From: a virus
Virus record (IMG/VR): IMGVR_UViG_3300031707_000049
Coordinates: 1 to 42,673 of that record
Strand: one strand, 5' to 3'
Length of the DNA: 42,673 nucleotides
Part shown: piece after piece, positions 22,589 through 31,347 of the stretch
How the letters are laid out: every line of letters begins with the position of its first letter
How positions within the stretch are numbered: the first letter of the stretch is position 1
Notes under the pieces: model-generated
Database searches by the model: none
Told to the model about the DNA's origin: nothing
The model's input: the letters and a program-made list of their open reading frames with translations, nothing else
Program-made: the position numbers and the translations under genes

Positions 22589-23574
22589 TGACCATCCCCC
22601 AAGTATTTGGCGATCCGGCCGTCTTTGTCCTTGTACAAGCCGCCGACCTTGTACGGATCGGCTGGTGCGCCACCAGACTTATCACCGCCTGCAAGTTTTC
22701 GCAATGACGGCTGTGTGTAAACAGGTAGATTCGTCGAGTTCGGATTCATCAGCATTCCAATAGCACGCAGTTGTGCATTGATGTCCGATCTTTCTTCCCC
22801 TTGCTGCAACCCCTGTAATCGCGCGTATAGGTTGCCCATCGGGATCGCCTTGCGCGACATCCAATCCGCAAACCGGTCCATCCACCCTCGCGTATCCTGG
22901 ACTGGTACCGTTTTGGCGGTCATCGCACGCGGGTCTAACGCGACGATGCTTCCGTCTATGTTCATGAACTTTGGCTTGTCCTCGTCTCCGCGGCGTCTGT
23001 AGATCTCCGCGACTCGTTCCGATCCTTCCTGGGTCATTTGACGCAGGACCTTCTGGTTCTCGAACGAACGTTGGTCGTGGGCTGATTGGAGCGCCGCTTG
23101 GGCCGTCCGGAGGTCCATGGCCTTCTGGGTGTCGTACTGATTTGCCAACACGTGGCTGGCAATCTGCATCTTAAACTGTTCTTCCGGCGTTGGCCGGTTC
23201 CCCTCGTTCTGAATCTCCAACGCCATTCGTTGCCGGGCAAGATCATCCTGTGCCTGCGCCCGCTCCTCCGCCGCGGCCTGCGCCCGCTGATCCATCGCGA
23301 ACTTGTCCGAAGCCATGCCCATGCTGGCCAGACTCTGGATCATCTCCGGGCTGACGTGCCATCCCGACACGCTCGGTACGTACGATTTCGCCGGCGTCAA
23401 GGCGTTCCGCACCGCCGTCGCAATCCTCAGTATCGGATCGGGCGTCATTACGGCCGGTACAGCCGCGCGCGGCGCGGACGCCCCGTGTATCTTTAACCAG
23501 ATATTCGCTGCTTGGTCCAACGGGTCAATCGCCGGGGAGAATCCCGGGAATGTCGGCGCCATCATCGTGGACAT
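22573..23574 (-). CDS. 333-aa internal virion protein, putative
   Basis: Starts MSTMMAPTFPGF. A long Gln/Ala-rich coiled-coil stretch (about 90-200, e.g. RAQAAAEERAQAQDDLARQR) is followed by a small C-terminal domain ending LGDGQWAEP. GGAGG lies 5 nt upstream. It sits between a glycine-zipper protein and the giant polyvalent protein and overlaps the latter by 16 nt. Composition and place suggest a DNA-ejection or internal core protein; no named family recognised. Confidence 0.6.
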   Translation of the reverse strand: MSTMMAPTFPGFSPAIDPLDQAANIWLKIHGASAPRAAVPAVMTPDPILRIATAVRNALTPAKSYVPSVSGWHVSPEMIQSLASMGMASDKFAMDQRAQAAAEERAQAQDDLARQRMALEIQNEGNRPTPEEQFKMQIASHVLANQYDTQKAMDLRTAQAALQSAHDQRSFENQKVLRQMTQEGSERVAEIYRRRGDEDKPKFMNIDGSIVALDPRAMTAKTVPVQDTRGWMDRFADWMSRKAIPMGNLYARLQGLQQGEERSDINAQLRAIGMLMNPNSTNLPVYTQPSLRKLAGGDKSGGAPADPYKVGGLYKDKDGRIAKYLGDGQWAEP

Positions 23575-23583
23575 GTTGTCCTC

Positions 23584-24198
23584 CTATTCCAGACCCCCGG
23601 TCATCAACGCCAACATCATGGGGTCAATCCCCAGGCCAGACAAACCTTGGTACATCGCCAAACGCTGCGCCGTGGACATCCCCGCAGTACGCGCCACAGA
23701 CCCTGCTGCCGCCGGAAGCAGGTTTGTGCCCGCGCGCCCTGCCGCCGCTGTGCCTTCCACAGCCGCACCACGAACACCGGCGCCGCCCTTACCCAGCCAG
23801 CCGGTACCGCCGAGACGACTCATCATTGCCCCGCCCGCCAATGACGGTAATCCGGCGTCCATGACTGCCGACCCAAAGTCTACGCCGCCGCCGCCCATCG
23901 CTTGGCCCGCGACATCGCCCGCGGTGCCGCCAATCGCGGCCCCGATTACCGGACCCACACCAGGGATGAACGATCCCGCAACCGACCCGATCGTCCCGAG
24001 GATCTTGCGGAACTTCGCTTTCTTTTCTTCCTTCTTCTGTTTCTCGATGGCCTTCTGGTACTCGATGTTCCGTATCGCGTCCTGATTCCACTGCTGTGAA
24101 GCCGTGGCCGCTGATCTCAGTCCCGGATCATCGCCGGCCAGACCCTGCGCGATGGTTGAGAACACGTTGCCGATGCTGGGGAAAATCTCGTTGTCCAT
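23584..24198 (-). CDS. 204-aa glycine-zipper virion protein
   Basis: After an N-terminal helical part with KAIEKQKKEEKKAKFRKI comes GTIGSVAGSFIPGVGPVIGA and further G-x3-G-rich hydrophobic stretches, typical of phage ejection proteins that insert in membranes. AGGAG lies 9 nt upstream of the ATG. It belongs to a set of internal virion proteins (22573-25116) and probably helps form the channel by which DNA crosses the host envelope; this role is inferred. Confidence 0.65.
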   Translation of the reverse strand: MDNEIFPSIGNVFSTIAQGLAGDDPGLRSAATASQQWNQDAIRNIEYQKAIEKQKKEEKKAKFRKILGTIGSVAGSFIPGVGPVIGAAIGGTAGDVAGQAMGGGGVDFGSAVMDAGLPSLAGGAMMSRLGGTGWLGKGGAGVRGAAVEGTAAAGRAGTNLLPAAAGSVARTAGMSTAQRLAMYQGLSGLGIDPMMLALMTGGLE

Positions 24199-24210
24199 GT
24201 TGTGTCACTC

Positions 24211-25116
24211 CTAGAATGCTTTGCCGATTGCTTTCATTAACGGTTGACTGCCGAGGATCGCTCCTGCGCCGGAGAGAAAAATTGACGCTATCGCAGCCCA
24301 CGCGGGCGTGCCTTTTTGTGTCACCGGCGCTCCCGATATCGGGGCGCCGCTCATTCCCCGCTGAAGCAGCTCGAGGTTCCACTCCTCTGCCTTCACATCT
24401 GAGTCGAGACGTTTCCCTGAATAGTCGTCGTTCGCTACGATGTTCATGCGAGCCATCTCGAGTTTCAGTTGCGTTGCTGCCCGGCCCGCTTCGATCCGGT
24501 ACCGGATCTGTTCCATGATTTGACCGATCATCTCCGCGATTGCACGAAGCCGGTCTTGATGGGCCGTCTGCGTCAACGTCGCCCGGAGTCCCGCCACCTT
24601 GTTGTTGTGTTGCGCCTCGAGGAACGCGATTCCGCCCCAGTACGCGCTACCGTAAATTGCCCCGGTCTGAGCCAAACCTGCTGCCATTCGCCCTTCGCTG
24701 CGCATTAGTTCCGGGGTCTGTTCGGCGTCAAACGTATCGGCAATATCGGCGATATCCTCGGTCCACGACAATTCGGAATCGTACTGGGCCTTCACGATGT
24801 TCGAAGCCGCGAGCCAATCGGCGGACGGATCGAGACTCATTACGTTTGAGTCGAATTGCGAAAACCTGGACGCCACCTCGTCCAGGTCCGGGTTCGGGTC
24901 CTGCCAATCCACAGCAGCGTACGGACAGCGGTAGCCGGCGTCATTCCACAACCGTGTAATCTCTGTGCGGAGGTTATAGGTCGTGTAGAGGGGATCTCCC
25001 TCAAATGGGTTGACAACCAGCGGGTCGCTCATGGTATGGAACCCAGCATAGAGGTCGTATGCCGAGGTCAGTTGTGTTGGTACTTCAGACCCGCCCCAAG
25101 TAGCGCCCTGTCCCAT
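24211..25116 (-). CDS. 301-aa internal virion protein, putative
   Basis: Mostly helical, with a long amphipathic stretch (AGLRATLTQTAHQDRLRAIA) and a C-terminal hydrophobic segment (AAIASIFLSGAGAILGSQ). AAGGAGG is 6 nt upstream. It clusters with two similar-composition proteins ahead of the polyvalent giant, as ejection proteins do in podoviruses. No family recognised. Confidence 0.6.
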   Translation of the reverse strand: MGQGATWGGSEVPTQLTSAYDLYAGFHTMSDPLVVNPFEGDPLYTTYNLRTEITRLWNDAGYRCPYAAVDWQDPNPDLDEVASRFSQFDSNVMSLDPSADWLAASNIVKAQYDSELSWTEDIADIADTFDAEQTPELMRSEGRMAAGLAQTGAIYGSAYWGGIAFLEAQHNNKVAGLRATLTQTAHQDRLRAIAEMIGQIMEQIRYRIEAGRAATQLKLEMARMNIVANDDYSGKRLDSDVKAEEWNLELLQRGMSGAPISGAPVTQKGTPAWAAIASIFLSGAGAILGSQPLMKAIGKAF

Positions 25117-25117
25117 C

Positions 25118-25564
25118 TCATACCTCCTTTTGATCTAGCGGGAACCGCACCCAGTCGGAGTCGCCCACCACATTAGCGCCGAGGAGGCGCTGGTACATCG
25201 CCCGGACTGCATCGTTCTCCACGCAGCCAACGACCTCCGTACATCCGGCGTTTCGCGCGAACGCTTTCAGCATATCCAGACCTCGGGCCAGCATTCCGGG
25301 CGGCATCGCCTCGAATCCAAACACCAGATGAATCTCTAACGTGTGGTCCACGATTCCTGTAATGACGGCCCCGTAATATCGCGTTGTCCCATCGTCATCG
25401 CCCGTCGCAATCCAGCATTGCAGTTTGCCCGAGACAATCTGCTCAAGAATCTCCGAGATCCGTTTCGCCGAGAACCCGCACACCACGCCGATGACCGACC
25501 GGAGCACATCCCATGTCCGGGCGACCTGGTGCGAATCCAATCGTGTCAGCGCGTACGTCGTCAT
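25118..25564 (-). CDS. GNAT-like acetyltransferase in the virion operon
   Basis: The 148-aa protein starts MTTYALTRLDSH. It has an acetyltransferase-like core: a beta strand CWIATGDDDG, then TLEIHLVFG, LARGLDMLKAFARNAGC and a final NDAVRAMYQRLLGA helix, where GNAT folds place the last acetyl-CoA-binding part. Phages often carry such a small GNAT-like gene among tail genes. Its substrate is unknown. ATG 25564 just follows the previous stop codon; the longer start at 25624 would overlap that gene by 59 nt. Neither has a strong ribosome site. Confidence 0.65.
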   Translation of the reverse strand: MTTYALTRLDSHQVARTWDVLRSVIGVVCGFSAKRISEILEQIVSGKLQCWIATGDDDGTTRYYGAVITGIVDHTLEIHLVFGFEAMPPGMLARGLDMLKAFARNAGCTEVVGCVENDAVRAMYQRLLGANVVGDSDWVRFPLDQKEV

Positions 25565-25565
25565 A

Positions 25566-27578
25566 TTAGTCTGGAACCCGTGTCTTGTACCCGCCCAAGC
25601 GCCCGCCAACAGACCGCCGGTCATCGAGGGCCCATCGGACGGTGATGTAATCGATCTTGCCTGCCGGTCCCCATATTCCCGTTACCACGAGCCGAAAATC
25701 CGTTCCGCTCTGAATCGGGAAACAGAACCCCTCTTGTGTCGCCAGCACACCCAAACTCCGGTTGAACTCCACATCACGGTTGAACCGGTAATCCACGCAC
25801 ACCATAAGGTCTGTCACATCCGTGGCCGCTATCTCGACCGCCTTGATCGTCTTCAGTCCGCGCAGCCCCATATCGAATGGCGTGGTGATAATCGAGAATG
25901 CGTTCGTCGCGCCGGTCGTTGGCGAATACGCTCCGATTAGACCCTCCTCGATGTATGACAGATGCGTCGGAAACACCTCCGTCTGACCGCATCCCGTGGG
26001 CGTCTTCACCAACCCGATGACCCCATCGCTGATGTGGAAGTCCCACAGATCGGGATCGTGAGTTATGATTACGTTGTCCGCCTCCAGGTTGGCCGTGAAC
26101 TCCCCGTACCCGTACCGTTGGGCGCCGCCATCTGGCGTCACCCCCCACACCGTGCGTGCGAGGTCGAGAAACAGTTGCCTGCGGTGATCCCCGCCAACCG
26201 CTCCGCGCGACAGCACACCCACATCCACGACGCTGTCCCGGCGATAGATGGCCAACCCCGACTCGGATTGAGGGACCAGGGCCGTTACACCTCCGGCACC
26301 GTACACCACGGCGATCTGTCCTAGCGGGCGGACCGCACGAACGGTCCCTTGCCAGGGCATCGGTATGAACCCAATGGACCCGAGTTTGATTTTGTCCAGG
26401 TAGTACGGTTGCAGTTCATCCGTATGATCGTATGGCAACCCGAATATCGCCGCCTCGACGGCGAACGGCCAGTAGTAATCACCACCGGCCAGGTCACTGT
26501 AAAACAGCCACGATGAACCAAACGTCAGGGTTTCATCGGACATGAGGTCTTGAGGTTTGTGTTTCATCCACGCATCCCACAACTCAAGCCATCTACCGTA
26601 ATTCGTTGGGTTCGACTCGTACGAGAAGTAGTCGGGGTTGATTCCGCCAATTAACAATCTATTCTGGAAGTTACATACTGTCTGCGGTATCAGGTCGAGG
26701 TCCCATTCGTTGATCCATCGGTACACGGTCCAGCGGCCGTAGAGGTACTGCCGCGAGATTAGACACACCCCGTTTGTCAGGAACCACGTATCCTCGAAAT
26801 CCGCAAAGTGCCACGGACCCGTGCCTGCCGGAATCGTTGATTCTGCGATCTCCATAACACTGACATCGTCTACCGTGCCCGTGAAGTTCGATGCTTCAAT
26901 GTTGATGGGTCCGACGTTGCTAACAACACCCGCCTTCAAGTCCTGCACATATGTACCGCTCTGGGTATGATACGTCCCCACGTTCGGATCGGTGTCGTGA
27001 AAGTATACGCCCAAAGACATCCTAACCGAACCTTGTGTAACGGTGATGGTGTAACGTACCCGGTACAGATGGTTATTGACCAATGATACGGCCTGTTTTG
27101 CCTTTGACTGAAATAGCATGCTGGAGTGATTTGTGATCGACGCTCTTCCGTTCGCGATGGTCCAGTAATTCGTGGTCTGTTCGTCCCAATTGGTGCCCTT
27201 AGCCGAACTGAATACGCCATCAGTCACGGATTCCGTCTGTGGGTTTGCCAGTTTGTACACCGTCAGCGCTGTGCCCGCCTGCCAGTCCAAATCACCGTTC
27301 TGATCCCGCTGTTCCGTTACCTCATAGATATCCGTTTTCGCGCACAGGAGCGTGTGCCGTTTCCCCCGAAACAGTTGGGGGTACGGCCAGTCCAACACTT
27401 CATCGAGATCGAGATCCGTGAATGGCCATTGCGGCGCATCAATCACCGACAACGCGAACTCCGTAGGTTTCGCCGCGAGGCATTCGGCCAACAATGGCAG
27501 GTTCCGGCCCGCCCGCCGGTCCGGGATAAGCCCCTTCTGGAACGCTTCCAGGATCTGTAACGATTGCATGTCACCCAT
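25566..27578 (-). CDS. 670-aa tail protein with inserted jelly-roll-like domain
   Basis: A beta-rich virion protein. It shares architecture with the next upstream gene product (27571-29457): conserved framing parts, an inserted lectin-like domain near 135-245 (WTIANGRASITNHSS to FTGTVDDVSVMEIA) and a C-terminus ending in a 'Y..VRW' strand. The inserted domain resembles carbohydrate-binding jelly rolls. In podoviruses the corresponding position holds tail hub/needle or stabilisation proteins. Role inferred from position and composition only. AGAGG lies 6 nt upstream of the ATG, and the start overlaps the upstream gene by 8 nt. Confidence 0.6.
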   Translation of the reverse strand: MGDMQSLQILEAFQKGLIPDRRAGRNLPLLAECLAAKPTEFALSVIDAPQWPFTDLDLDEVLDWPYPQLFRGKRHTLLCAKTDIYEVTEQRDQNGDLDWQAGTALTVYKLANPQTESVTDGVFSSAKGTNWDEQTTNYWTIANGRASITNHSSMLFQSKAKQAVSLVNNHLYRVRYTITVTQGSVRMSLGVYFHDTDPNVGTYHTQSGTYVQDLKAGVVSNVGPINIEASNFTGTVDDVSVMEIAESTIPAGTGPWHFADFEDTWFLTNGVCLISRQYLYGRWTVYRWINEWDLDLIPQTVCNFQNRLLIGGINPDYFSYESNPTNYGRWLELWDAWMKHKPQDLMSDETLTFGSSWLFYSDLAGGDYYWPFAVEAAIFGLPYDHTDELQPYYLDKIKLGSIGFIPMPWQGTVRAVRPLGQIAVVYGAGGVTALVPQSESGLAIYRRDSVVDVGVLSRGAVGGDHRRQLFLDLARTVWGVTPDGGAQRYGYGEFTANLEADNVIITHDPDLWDFHISDGVIGLVKTPTGCGQTEVFPTHLSYIEEGLIGAYSPTTGATNAFSIITTPFDMGLRGLKTIKAVEIAATDVTDLMVCVDYRFNRDVEFNRSLGVLATQEGFCFPIQSGTDFRLVVTGIWGPAGKIDYITVRWALDDRRSVGGRLGGYKTRVPD

Positions 27579-29457
27579 GAAGCACCTCTCGAATACTCAT
27601 TTTCTGTAGGGATTCCCACAAAATACGGATATAATCCATCTCAATATCTTGACCGTCGCTGTCCAACGTCAGCCGGAACTCGACGCCACTGGTCATGCAG
27701 TGCAGCCATCCGGACTGCTTTAAGCTACCCCGCGCGCCGATAGCCCAATTGCCGTCGTACGACGTGCGATACTCGATTGTCACGTCAACCACAGTGCCGC
27801 TCGCCAATGCAACGTATACACCACGAACCGTCTTGAGATCGCGAACTCCGAAATCCAACGTTTCTGTGACTCCACGGAACCCCGTGAACTGCGCCGCGGT
27901 TTGGGCCACGGCCCATTTCCCATTGCACATGCCACCAGACGCGATTTGCCTGGGAACAAACGTCACGCCGCCACTTTCGGAAATGCAGTATGCGCCGGCG
28001 TCAGAGACGTTCAGGTAGGTCTCTCGTTTGAGCGGATTGAACGCGCACTTCGGAGTCGAGGGGTAGTTCAAGGCAATCAGGTTCAGGTGTTGGTAATCCA
28101 ATCTCTCGACCTTAGTACCCCGGATCTGCCAAATGCAGCCCGCTGTGTCAACGAACGTGTTCAGCGCCGCGTCACCGCATACGCAATGTGTCCACAGTGG
28201 CCCGGTAGGAATCAACGGTAGATGACCAAATGTCGGTTCCGGTTCGACTATGGGTGTTAGGAGCGAGACACTTTCCGCCCCGAAAACCAGGACGCCTTCG
28301 TCAACCGATTTGAGGGCGGTGATTAGTCCGAAGCGTGGTAGTGGCATCAAACCCATGTCGTTCCGTGCTCGATAATCCAGGAAGAACGGACGTTCCAGGT
28401 TGTATGCGTCAGGTTGCAGAACGCGCGCGCAGATGACGTTGGTTACCGTTCCGGTGAACTCTTCGCCAACAATGGAAAAGTTTATCCCGCTGGTAACCGT
28501 TCGTTCTGCCCAGTAGTGGTTCGTGGTTGTAGTAATTGCGGCGCCTGAGTCATTTCCCAAACTCAGCCGGACCGCCCCGCTTTCTACGGTTATCGCTGCG
28601 TGGACAATGTATGTGCCCGGTAGAAACGCGGGGATGTTTTGCGACACGATGCCATCACCGAAGAAATCCATGTGATGATTGGTCTCGTCATAACTGACAT
28701 CGCCGTCAATACTCCAGTCCTCCGGTACGTCTGTTCCATACAAAAACCATCCGTTATACAACAGCGACGGAGTAGTCCCGTGGGAGCTGTAAATCATCAT
28801 CCATGGCCACAGACGCCACAGGAAATCTTCCGCCCCGTGCCCCGTCCAGTAAACCGTACTGGCGCTAGGACCATAACCCCACTGTGTTACTTCCCCATGT
28901 GTCAGATACCGTTCCACCAGCGAGAGGCACCAGTCATCGAGTATATCAGCATAAACACCATACAAGAGCCGAGTCTGATGTTCGACACAGGGGTACAGAA
29001 GAACTTTGTTGGTGCCGTAGTAGTACCCGTCTCCTGTGCGCAATAGCGTGTTTGTACAGTTTGAGGCAGCAATGCCGCCGGGGACCTCGGCAATGGTCCA
29101 CTGACCGCCGTTAGCGATAATATCGTAGTCCTTGTTCACGGACAGAACATCTTTGAACGTAATCTCTGTCAGGTCCCAAGCGTCGCCGGCTGGGAGCGAC
29201 GCCTCGTACACAGCCTGTTCAAGGAATACCAGTATCCGATTACGTCCACAGTGAATCTGCGGGAACGGGGGAGATACGGTGATCTCTTCTTCCTCAAGCC
29301 AATCAGCCAACGGTTCCCATTGTGTTGGACACGGCACGATTCCCACATCGGATGTCATGACGCCTTCCAGCGCCGCAAACGACTGTGAATCGCGGGGCAT
29401 ATCCGCACGCGGGCTGATACCGCGTACCAACGCATCTTTCAACAGGAACTCGTTCAC
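27571..29457 (-). CDS. 628-aa tail protein, paralog-like to the 670-aa protein
   Basis: A beta-rich protein with the same plan as the 670-aa product: a middle insertion (about 245-345: DWSIDGDVSYDETNHHMDFF, then SGAVRLSLGNDSGA and EFTGTVTNVICARV) and a shared C-terminal module with 'VEFRLTLDSDGQDIEMDYIR'. The two probably arose by ancient duplication and may occupy related places in the tail. The start is GTG 29457, with AGGCGAAG upstream and a GTGTGA overlap to the preceding gene. Confidence 0.6.
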   Translation of the reverse strand: MNEFLLKDALVRGISPRADMPRDSQSFAALEGVMTSDVGIVPCPTQWEPLADWLEEEEITVSPPFPQIHCGRNRILVFLEQAVYEASLPAGDAWDLTEITFKDVLSVNKDYDIIANGGQWTIAEVPGGIAASNCTNTLLRTGDGYYYGTNKVLLYPCVEHQTRLLYGVYADILDDWCLSLVERYLTHGEVTQWGYGPSASTVYWTGHGAEDFLWRLWPWMMIYSSHGTTPSLLYNGWFLYGTDVPEDWSIDGDVSYDETNHHMDFFGDGIVSQNIPAFLPGTYIVHAAITVESGAVRLSLGNDSGAAITTTTNHYWAERTVTSGINFSIVGEEFTGTVTNVICARVLQPDAYNLERPFFLDYRARNDMGLMPLPRFGLITALKSVDEGVLVFGAESVSLLTPIVEPEPTFGHLPLIPTGPLWTHCVCGDAALNTFVDTAGCIWQIRGTKVERLDYQHLNLIALNYPSTPKCAFNPLKRETYLNVSDAGAYCISESGGVTFVPRQIASGGMCNGKWAVAQTAAQFTGFRGVTETLDFGVRDLKTVRGVYVALASGTVVDVTIEYRTSYDGNWAIGARGSLKQSGWLHCMTSGVEFRLTLDSDGQDIEMDYIRILWESLQKMSIREVLHG

Positions 29458-29855
29458 ACCTTCGCCTCATACACCGCTGAAAACCAAACGCCTTCAACCT
29501 GCGGCGATTCCACGTTCACGTACAACCGATGTCCCGCTTCCACCTCGATTTCGTACGGAATGACGTTATCGCCGGCCTTGATTTCCACGCGGCGAATCTC
29601 GCCTGCCTGAGACGCTTCCGGCGCCAAGTCCACCAGGGCCGTCTTATCTTCTTTCAGACTGTCAATCCGTATATGGATCGATTTCACCACGCCCGCCGCT
29701 GGAAACATGAACTGACCCGCGCACCCGACGCCGTTTTTCTCGGGTTGTTTGCAGTAGTTCTGCACGACGGATATCCCGCGTTCCCGGATGATCTCCTTCG
29801 GCGGGTCCGCCGGACGTCTGGTATCCCGAAAATGAATCTTGCCGGTATGTCTCAT
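29454..29855 (-). CDS. 133-aa virion protein, putative
   Basis: Starts MRHTGKIHFRDTRR and is beta-rich toward the end (NVIPYEIEVEAGHRLYVNVE). A single Cys pair lies in the middle (NYCKQPEKNGVGC). ATG 29855 overlaps the TGA of the adaptor gene (ATGA), with AAAGG 9 nt upstream; the longer ORF to 30002 lies inside that gene. It sits between adaptor and tail proteins. No family recognised. Confidence 0.6.
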   Translation of the reverse strand: MRHTGKIHFRDTRRPADPPKEIIRERGISVVQNYCKQPEKNGVGCAGQFMFPAAGVVKSIHIRIDSLKEDKTALVDLAPEASQAGEIRRVEIKAGDNVIPYEIEVEAGHRLYVNVESPQVEGVWFSAVYEAKV

Positions 29856-31336
29856 GGTCGCCATCCTTTCATCACTATCGAACCATCTGGCCGTTGCAGT
29901 CGCCGGAGATCGCCGCGAATTCGATCCCGCCGTCGTTCGTCTAAGGCTCGCTCGAAATCCGCCAAACGTTCGTCGGAACTCCCGCCGGCTTGCAGTGAAC
30001 ATGCCGTCTTGTACAGCGCCGCCAGTAACACAAGTTCGCTGTAGTGGGTCGTCAAGAAGTTCTCGTCCGCGGGATTCTCCAGGTCGTCCGGATAGAACAA
30101 CCCCATCACCGTCACCGTGTACGCGGTTAACGGTGGCGGGGCCAACAGTATGTTCAATTCGCCGTTGTTCGCGAGCCGTTCAATCGTGTCCTCGACGAAT
30201 TTCACCGATACACTGTCAATGGAGCCCCGGTAACTGACCCCCATGATCGTCACTATCCCGTTCGGGGCCGATATCTCGACCTCATACGTGGAGGATTCGC
30301 CGGAATGCGTTGGCTCAACTAATTTGCCGTTGATAATAAGGTCGCCCTGGGTCTCGGTCACCACCACTGTCACCGTGAACCGATCTGCGGCCTGTACTGG
30401 AAACACGCAGTCAATCCGCGTCAACAGCGACCCGTTCGCGCTGGCGCCGTGCATTGACGCGCCTGTATTGGTTATGTTCCCCAGGTGGTATTCCCACGTC
30501 ACGTTTTTCATACTGATGGACGAGAACGTCGCATCAAGGTCATTCGAGGGTACGATGGATAGTCCGGCGGCACCGAATGGGCAAACGGCGAAGAACCCCG
30601 TTGCCCCAGTTACGTTATGGAACACTCTCGATCCGAATTGGACATCATACGATCCGCACTTGACCTCGGCGTCGATCTGCACACGGTAACAATAGCCCCC
30701 GACCAGGGGTATCGCCATCCCGGGGTTCAATTGGGTTAGCCATTCGGTATGATCATCGCCAAGTACGTGGGTCATGACCTCCAGATCGATGTCGTATACC
30801 CACCCATGCCCGAGGTCCCACTCGGAACCCGGCTGGCTTAGGTCCGGGTTCGTCAGAGACTCCGGAGCCATGTTCCAGTGCCAACCCCATTGCATGATAT
30901 CGCTGAAATCCGTGTCAACGAGACACTCGCACAGCGGTGAGATCACCACTTCCGGAGATTGCATCCACCACTTGGGCGGTCCCCGATCCACCAGGGCGAA
31001 CGGTTGAAGGTACTCGTCGCACACGTCAACCTGGGACACGCTCGGGGTCACCCGCTGTTTCGAGGCGGCGTCCACCAGGATCACCTGGTCCGCCGATTTC
31101 AGGTGCGGGCAAACGAACTGAAACTGGCCCGCCGCCAAACTACGGGTGTAAACGGTCCGTGGCGATAGCCAGGGCGCCCGGTCGCACACGAACCGGACGC
31201 CCTCATTCACGAATCCGACCGCGCCGTTGTCCACGGTGTAGTCGGGTTCCTGATGGCTATCCACAGTCTTCCGGCCAACCAGATCCGTACGGCCACTGCG
31301 CCGCACAAGATCCCGGCAAAGATCCGTAAGCGTCAT
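29852..31336 (-). CDS. head-tail adaptor-like protein with inserted domains
   Basis: The 494-aa protein begins MTLTDLCRDLVRRSGRTDLV and ends with a helical part (ENFLTTHYSELVLLAALYKT), the pattern of podovirus adaptor/gp4-like proteins, which are usually only 150-250 aa. The extra length is two beta domains, about 165-300 and 300-385, ending in 'DATFSSISMKNVTW' and 'YRGSIDSVSVKF'. These resemble the domains inserted in the next two tail proteins. AGGAGG lies 4 nt upstream of the ATG. The adaptor assignment is moderate. Confidence 0.6.
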   Translation of the reverse strand: MTLTDLCRDLVRRSGRTDLVGRKTVDSHQEPDYTVDNGAVGFVNEGVRFVCDRAPWLSPRTVYTRSLAAGQFQFVCPHLKSADQVILVDAASKQRVTPSVSQVDVCDEYLQPFALVDRGPPKWWMQSPEVVISPLCECLVDTDFSDIMQWGWHWNMAPESLTNPDLSQPGSEWDLGHGWVYDIDLEVMTHVLGDDHTEWLTQLNPGMAIPLVGGYCYRVQIDAEVKCGSYDVQFGSRVFHNVTGATGFFAVCPFGAAGLSIVPSNDLDATFSSISMKNVTWEYHLGNITNTGASMHGASANGSLLTRIDCVFPVQAADRFTVTVVVTETQGDLIINGKLVEPTHSGESSTYEVEISAPNGIVTIMGVSYRGSIDSVSVKFVEDTIERLANNGELNILLAPPPLTAYTVTVMGLFYPDDLENPADENFLTTHYSELVLLAALYKTACSLQAGGSSDERLADFERALDERRRDRIRGDLRRLQRPDGSIVMKGWRP

Positions 31337-31347
31337 GACGCCTCCTA

